Assembly (NCBI GenBank): GCA_021790615.1
Contig: JAJYGW010000117.1
Location: forward strand, 1 to 11,139
Length of the DNA: 11,139 bases
Direction of reading: 5' to 3'
DNA from: Actinomycetes bacterium
GTDB taxonomy: Bacteria; Actinomycetota; Acidimicrobiia; Acidimicrobiales; JAKAOS01
In this document: in pieces, positions 8,701 to 11,139 of the stretch
How positions within the stretch are numbered: the first letter of the stretch is position 1
Layout: each line of letters begins with the position of its first letter
Position numbers and translations under genes: made by a program
The notes under the pieces: model-generated
Told to the model about the DNA's origin: nothing
The model's database searches: none
What the model saw: only the letters and a program-made list of their open reading frames with translations

Positions 8701-9001
8701 CCGCAGGCTCTGGTGCGCTCCGGACGAAACGCTCGATCCACGGCAGCGTGCGGTTCCCGGTGGTGGGAAAGAATTCGAGCCCCGTTGTCACCGGGGGCGC
8801 GGGTGCCAAGGTGCCGGTCAACACGACCTGATCTGCGCTGTGAAGGTAGATCGGGCCGAAAGCGGCGACACCGGTCGCGAAAACTGCGACGGCGAGCATC
8901 GCGAGCGAGCTCCGGGCTCGCCACCGGAGCCCAGAGATGAGCAGTGCGGCGCGCGTACTGGTGTGGACCGCTCCCTGGAGCCTGCCGTCGCGCGCGATCA
9001 C
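5768..9001 (-). CDS. FtsX/MacB-like ABC transporter permease, single-chain, ten predicted helices
   Basis: Large inner-membrane protein of 1077 residues and first gene of a minus-strand operon with the two ATPases. GTG 9001 is preferred: GAGAGGGG lies about five bases upstream and no nearby in-frame start fits better. Hydrophobic segments lie at about 33-52, 345-362, 386-408, 429-450, 475-495, 510-530, 562-585, 936-960, 992-1018 and 1035-1065. Extracytoplasmic domains span about 53-340 and 586-932. The arrangement, helix/large domain/three helices twice with two extra helices between, is a duplicated MacB/FtsX fold. AEREPDVRLAELRGFR (366-381) and ARRRQGELSALRVVG (966-980) are the usual cytoplasmic post-helix motifs that contact the ATPase. 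Each outer domain has one cysteine pair (C177/C187 and C736/C740), possibly disulfides. Such proteins move substrates mechanically or signal across the envelope. The substrate is unknown; FtsX-like regulation of a cell-wall hydrolase is possible but not shown. Confidence 0.88.
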   Translation of the reverse strand: MIARDGRLQGAVHTSTRAALLISGLRWRARSSLAMLAVAVFATGVAAFGPIYLHSADQVVLTGTLAPAPPVTTGLEFFPTTGNRTLPWIERFVRSAPEPAGGPRWWVEPLFTETAGFVSVPANFSAHGHASVSADLTATTSWHRGPSSPIHLSRVTRIPYRGTLPFAGALVARTDECAHLQIVSGTCARGRGVIVSTRDAATLGVSVGQGLRVVFGSKGEIISLPIVGIYRPGNPSAPYWWSYNYFIYGSPSELYTGVTNLDAVFATLHGLATWAPKDRINVLGQVPYHYGSLTVDSISGFRQRLDTYESVSYRSSGVRVSTRLLDLLDVAGSTEHAAGTVVDVVDLELALLGIFVLYFVANRTAAEREPDVRLAELRGFRMRSTIAVALAEPVAIVAAAVPFGLLTAWVVARAAASTVFGPGVAVSVTQLAVLSALVAGLVGVGAAALGARRSLAGGLSAAADALPTPGSPRWALLGDAAWVALAGAGFFELVVNGDSGGGPSGSNPLAALSPGLLAVALGVLFARLLPRALGVAHRRTAFSPKVAAALSTRTVARRREYRTQLVLVALAVALTTFAVSGWIISARNRDARAELGVGAYKVLNVSVRTGTTFVRAVRSSDPTGRYAMAAVVEHAADGTTLAVDAQRLATVATWPAVLGVPASQVARRLRPRGLAPQVLVRGTAISVTADTTGSLRGSPELAANVYDINTQFSSRVTLGRLSPGDHRYEGRLYADCPGGCRLLDLSVTWSTKTTAQTPTVQLGITSLAARTRSAGWTPLRAGLDNLHRWTSTSGRARLYRSGDGLGVRFSLDSFGTVSVSPADVPKALPVVVTPTSQSTASGDAGPLVVGLDGSTLPGHRVAEVPALPGVGTDSVLVDLRVAELYLTDGFTTDTAEVWLAKGAPPSFVSVLGRHGVHVAGVTSAARAVAGLARSGLNLAYLLYLLAAAAATFLVISVTAFTLSSAARRRQGELSALRVVGVDAAALRRTVWAEQGLVLGVGVLAGVLAGALAAAVAIRSVPEFVTKTPGLPLQLGLPVTALTVALLALLLALAVTVLIGSTLVVRGATAVRLTGSRT

Positions 9002-9210
9002 GGCACCCCTCTCGACTCTCCCGAAACCCTAGGCTACCAAGACAACCGTCGAGCGCCGCCTCGGCCCCGTCGGCTTTCTGAGTCAAGTTCCGTTGCCCCC
9101 TGCGGCCTCCCGGCCTGCGTGGCGAACAGCCTGTGTTCGGAGCTGCTCGGTGCGCGGGCGCAGTCTTGGATACCTCGTGTCCGTGCCCTCACCGATGCCA
9201 AGGTCGTCAG

Positions 9211-9282
9211 TGCCGGTAGTTGTTCGTGCCGGTAGTTGTTCATGCCGGTAGTTGTTCATGCCGGTAGTTGTTCATGCCGGTA
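9211..9282. repeat. 16-bp tandem direct repeat, about 4.5 copies
   Basis: The unit TGCCGGTAGTTGTTCA starts at 9211, 9227, 9243 and 9259. The first copy has G for A at its last base, and a partial fifth copy (TGCCGGTA) starts at 9275. Copies are contiguous with no spacer, so this is not a CRISPR array. It lies between two divergent promoter regions, where it could be a cluster of protein-binding sites or a slippage-prone minisatellite. Confidence 0.95.
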
Positions 9283-9294
9283 CTCGGCATGAAC
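9270..9294. promoter_or_regulatory. Perfect 10-bp inverted repeat at the end of the tandem array
   Basis: GTTCATGCCG (9270-9279) and CGGCATGAAC (9285-9294) are exact reverse complements around a 5-base loop GTACT. The left arm spans the junction of the last full and the partial repeat unit, so the array also supplies alternative left arms. Without a T-tract it looks more like an operator or cruciform than a terminator. Confidence 0.7.
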
Positions 9295-9363
9295 GCCTGC
9301 GCGCATACTTCGAGCTACCCGAGATCCAAGATCTCCAAAGAAGGCGATTGGTACTGCCCCTCC

Positions 9364-9379
9364 GCAGATCTGCTACATT
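9364..9379 (+). promoter_or_regulatory. Extended -10 promoter with overlapping palindrome, upstream of the Rpf-like gene
   Basis: TGCTACATT (9371-9379) matches an extended -10 (TGnTAnnnT) and would start transcription near 9386. The -35 is weak: TTGGTA at 9348-9353 is 20 bases away. The perfect palindrome GCAGATCTGC (9364-9373) overlaps the TG element, so a bound dimeric regulator could block or help polymerase. Prediction only. Confidence 0.45.
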
Positions 9380-9385
9380 GATAGC

Positions 9386-9614
9386 CGACGTTCGACAGTC
9401 GCGCCGCCAATGCGGGAGTCGTCACGAACCCACGGGAGATCACCGAGGAACTGACGCGTAGGCACGGACACAAACCGGCCGCACACCCTATGGCCAGATG
9501 CCAGGACGGGAACTGCCTTCCGCAACCCGTCCGGGGGACTGCATGCGATGGCCGGTGCCACGCACAACACCAAGCGGAGTGAGGCGCTGATTGCGCCCGA
9601 CTACGGGAGGTGCA
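9386..9614 (+). ncRNA. Structured 5' leader of the Rpf-like gene, possible c-di-AMP (ydaO-like) riboswitch
   Basis: About 229 bases separate the predicted transcript start from the ATG. Visible pairings are CGTCA/TGACG (9420-9424 with 9452-9456), a GGC-CGG/CCG-GCC hairpin starting at about 9461, and a perfect 7-bp stem GGACGGG/CCCGTCC (9504-9510 with 9526-9532). Elements reminiscent of the ydaO family are an early GCCGA, GAACCCACGGGAGATC, CGTAGG before a hairpin, and CCGCAACCCGTC. However, the conserved AGCTAACC near the 3' end is not found, and the closing stem is weak. ydaO riboswitches often control rpf-like genes in Actinobacteria, which raises the prior. A different or degenerate leader is equally possible. 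Confidence 0.38.
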
Positions 9615-10283
9615 ATGCGGACCCGCATCGCACAGAAAGCGGATCGCGACTTGGTCGCGTCCGTTCGTACCACCAGCAAGAGATCGACCCGCCTCTTTCG
9701 ACGAGCAGCCGGCTGCGGCCTCGTCAGCGCAGCTCTCGTTTCCGGGGCAATGATCAGCCCGTCGACGGCAGCGGCCCATCATCGTTTCGATACCAAGCAC
9801 CGCAAAGGCGAAGCGAGCATCGCTCTCCCTCCCCGGCTCTCTCTCATGCCGATGGCGACGCACTGGCTCACCGCCTGGAGGGAAGTAGATGTGCGAGTAC
9901 ATACGGCTGCACGTGGTCTTGCGCGATTCCGCGCAGAGAAGCATGCGCAGATGAGACTGCAGTCGCCGAGGCGTCAGTCACCCCCACGCTCGGCTCCGTC
10001 GTCACCGTCGTCGCCGTCGTCACCGTCGTCACTGCCTACCGACTCCAACAGCACGACAACTCCTGACTGGGCGTGTATCCGACTGCATGAGTCCGGTGAC
10101 CAGTACAACTCGCCGACAGCGCCAGGCGGCGCCTATGGGTTCTTGGAGATCACCTGGTTGTCGCTCGGGTACTCGGGCTGGCCGTATCAAGCGTCGGCTG
10201 GAGTTCAGAGTCGGGCAGCGCTGTTCCTCTACAACGAGTTCGGATGGCAGCCTTGGAGCACGCGTTTCGTCTGCGGACTGTGA
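9615..10283 (+). CDS. Secreted Rpf-like/transglycosylase-domain cell-wall hydrolase
   Basis: A 222-residue exported protein with a C-terminal transglycosylase-like (resuscitation-promoting-factor type) domain that would cleave peptidoglycan glycan strands. ATG 9615 is chosen because GGGAGG (9605-9610) sits four bases upstream. Residues 1-54 are a long signal peptide: a basic n-region with RR at 29-30, a hydrophobic core at 31-48, and likely cleavage after TAAA (54). A variable basic region (55-120) and a Ser/Pro linker (127-140, PSS repeats) follow. The catalytic domain is about 150-222: DWACIRLHESG with probable catalytic Glu159, YGFLEITWLSLGYSG, VQSRAALFLYNEFGWQPW and a terminal VCGL. C154 and C220 probably form the domain's disulfide. 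It stands alone, with its own promoter and a long leader. Its role is probably wall remodelling during growth or exit from dormancy. Confidence 0.88.
   Translation: MRTRIAQKADRDLVASVRTTSKRSTRLFRRAAGCGLVSAALVSGAMISPSTAAAHHRFDTKHRKGEASIALPPRLSLMPMATHWLTAWREVDVRVHTAARGLARFRAEKHAQMRLQSPRRQSPPRSAPSSPSSPSSPSSLPTDSNSTTTPDWACIRLHESGDQYNSPTAPGGAYGFLEITWLSLGYSGWPYQASAGVQSRAALFLYNEFGWQPWSTRFVCGL
9998..10031 (+). repeat. 9-bp coding tandem repeat (Ser/Pro linker)
   Basis: CCGTCGTCA-like 9-mers repeat in tandem and encode the PSS triplets of the linker in the Rpf-like protein. The frame is kept whatever the copy number, so linker length can vary. Confidence 0.8.
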
Positions 10284-10285
10284 CG

Positions 10286-10317
10286 CCACCCGCAGGGGGC
10301 GCGGTACCGTCGGGTGG
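10286..10317 (+). terminator. Possible terminator hairpin after the Rpf-like gene
   Basis: CCACCCG (10286-10292) and CGGGTGG (10311-10317) form a perfect 7-bp stem, three bases after the stop codon. The 18-base loop contains the palindrome GGTACC. No T-tract follows, so confidence is limited. Confidence 0.4.
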
Positions 10318-10502
10318 TGGCAGTGGTCGTCGTAGAAGGCGTGACGGGAGGGACCAGCTCTTGCTCCGTCGCGCTCGGGGCTCGCGATGGCGCCGAATCC
10401 GGTCCCTCGAGCCCTCGGGAGCGGGCCCGCGCCGCCGTCGCGTCGGGACGGGAAGGTCGCCAGGATTGCGCGAACGGAGAAGCTGGTGGGACCATCGATC
10501 GG

Positions 10503-10852
10503 ATGACGGAGGAATTCGCGCGGTCGCGCCAGGAGCTTCCGGGCGCCGGGACCGAGCTGGAGACGCTGGTCGGTGTACTCGAGCGCGAGCGGGCGATCGT
10601 GACATGGAAGTGCCAGTGCCTCGGCTCGAAGGGCCTCCGTGCGAAGGTCGGCACTCCCGTGCGGTCCTCGCCGAGCCGCTGTGGAAAGGTGGTCTCGAAC
10701 AGCTGGTCCAGTTCACGACGCGCCGAAGCGAAACCGCCAACATGCGTCGCCTGCTGGTCGACATGATCGAGGAGTGCGTGCGTCACGTCGGTCACGCCGA
10801 TTCGATCCGAGAATCGGTGGACGGTCTAGTCGGCGAAGACCCGCCTCGCTGA
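10503..10852 (+). pseudogene. DinB/DUF664 family protein, internally deleted and frameshifted
   Basis: Two reading frames carry the two ends of one DUF664 (DinB-like four-helix) protein. From ATG 10503 the frame reads MTEEFARSRQELPGAGTELE, then TLVGVLERERAIVTWKCQCL and GLRAKVGTPV, which is the family N-terminus. From about 10655 another frame reads SRAVLAEPLWKGGLEQLV, later MRRLLVDMIEECVRHVGHAD and SIRESVDGLVGEDPPR, ending at TGA 10852, which is the family C-terminus. The middle of the protein, about 60-70 residues including the first metal-binding histidine region, is missing, and the junction is out of frame. Family members are usually about 160-190 residues; here about 115 codons remain. 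EECVRHV replaces the usual EEYARHN, a further sign of decay. Intact relatives are thiol- or metal-dependent enzymes of mostly unknown function. The alternative, a real frameshifted small protein, seems unlikely. Confidence 0.75.
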
Positions 10853-10868
10853 GCGGGAGAGGTCCTCT

Positions 10869-11139
10869 GTGTCGCCATCTCGTCATCGAGCGCGCGGCCT
10901 GGCCGCGCTCGCCCTGCTCGTAAGCACCGCCGTCAACATCGTGAACAGTCCGGTGTTGGCGGCGGCGAGTCCGCGCGCCGTCCCGCTGTGGCAAACGATC
11001 TCCGTTCCGGGCCGGCTGCACCCCGGGGCCATGCTGCTCCTCACGGATGGAGCCGTGATGGTGCAGGACCAGGGTCCATCGAATTCCGGAGCACCTGGCT
11101 GGTGGCTGCTCACGCCCAACAGCATGGGTAGCTACGTGG
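10869..11139 (+). CDS. Secreted Kelch/galactose-oxidase-like beta-propeller protein (3' partial)
   Basis: An open frame from GTG 10869 runs off the right edge (90 codons seen). GGGAGAGG (10855-10862) lies six bases upstream, a good ribosome site. Residues 1-33 form a signal peptide: basic SPSRHRARG, hydrophobic LAALALLVSTAVNIV, likely cleavage after LAAA (about 33). The mature start is WQTISVPGRLHPGAMLLL, followed by TDGAVMVQDQG and GWWLLTPNSMGSYV. The LLLTDG-VMVQD and WW-LTP pattern is typical of Kelch-like or galactose-oxidase-like propeller repeats in secreted bacterial proteins, where one blade precedes a GTW-type motif. It starts 17 bases after the DUF664 remnant. Enzyme activity cannot be judged without the rest; an adhesive or wall-associated propeller is equally possible. 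Confidence 0.75.
   Translation, partial: MSPSRHRARGLAALALLVSTAVNIVNSPVLAAASPRAVPLWQTISVPGRLHPGAMLLLTDGAVMVQDQGPSNSGAPGWWLLTPNSMGSYV

Larger units (their letters stand above)
9002..9614. other. 613-base divergent intergenic region
   Basis: Separates the minus-strand transporter operon from the plus-strand Rpf-like gene. From left to right it holds about 210 bases upstream of the operon in which I see no clear promoter, a 16-bp tandem repeat array (9211-9282), a perfect hairpin (9270-9294), a short inverted repeat GAGATC/GATCTC (9321-9335), a palindrome and extended -10 (9364-9379), and a structured leader RNA (about 9386-9614). Small open frames on both strands here have no recognisable product. 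Confidence 0.7.

Noticed and set aside
9034..9243. Small minus-strand open frame starting in the tandem repeats
   Set aside because: No ribosome site, no recognisable product, and its start codon is made by the repeat unit itself.
9211..9294. CRISPR array
   Set aside because: The 16-bp units are contiguous without spacers and no cas genes are present.
9504..9532. Intrinsic terminator in the leader (GGACGGG/CCCGTCC stem)
   Set aside because: It is followed by a G-run rather than T-run, so it is better treated as part of the leader fold.
10229..10795. Minus-strand open frame of 188 codons over the DUF664 remnant
   Set aside because: Its translation has no recognisable domain, while the plus strand carries clear DUF664 end segments.
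1..11139. tRNA, rRNA, transposase, integrase or attachment sites
   Set aside because: No sequence resembling any of these was seen on either strand.

Overview
This is a GC-rich window with strong G/C third positions, GTG and TTG starts, 4-base start/stop overlaps and a secreted Rpf/transglycosylase-like protein. That points to a high-GC actinobacterium. The form of the transglycosylase domain (DWACIRLHESG ... FLEITW ... AVQ-like ... GWQPWSTRFVCG) and the DUF664 remnant fit best with an uncultured Acidimicrobiia-type lineage; this taxonomic placement is inference.

Layout. (1) Positions 1-1750, + strand: two overlapping inner-membrane permeases of a peptide (Dpp/Opp-type) ABC importer; the first is cut by the left edge. 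(2) Positions 1892-3997, - strand: a 701-residue fused ATPase of the same importer class (DppD-DppF type), converging on the permeases instead of following them. (3) Positions 4126-9001, - strand: a three-gene operon read right to left, with 4-base overlaps at both junctions. It encodes a 1077-residue ten-helix MacB/FtsX-like permease with two extracellular domains, and two different ATPases. (4) Positions 9002-9614: a long divergent intergenic region with a 4.5-copy 16-bp tandem repeat ending in a perfect hairpin, an extended -10 promoter next to a palindrome, and a structured leader of about 230 nt that may be a c-di-AMP (ydaO-like) riboswitch. (5) Positions 9615-10283, + strand: a secreted Rpf-like cell-wall hydrolase. 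(6) Positions 10503-10852: a DinB/DUF664 gene broken by an internal, out-of-frame deletion. (7) From 10869 to the right edge: the start of a secreted beta-propeller (Kelch/galactose-oxidase-like) protein.

How the parts work together. The permeases and the fused ATPase could form one peptide importer if expressed together; no substrate-binding protein lies in the window. The 4126-9001 operon is a self-contained transporter of the MacB/FtsX mechanical (type VII) class. Its most notable property is that the two ATPases carry complementary defects: one has a degenerate signature and D-loop, the other lacks the switch histidine. In a heterodimer all these defects fall in a single nucleotide site, leaving the other site fully consensus. 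This suggests an obligate asymmetric ATPase pair serving a single-chain pseudo-dimeric permease.
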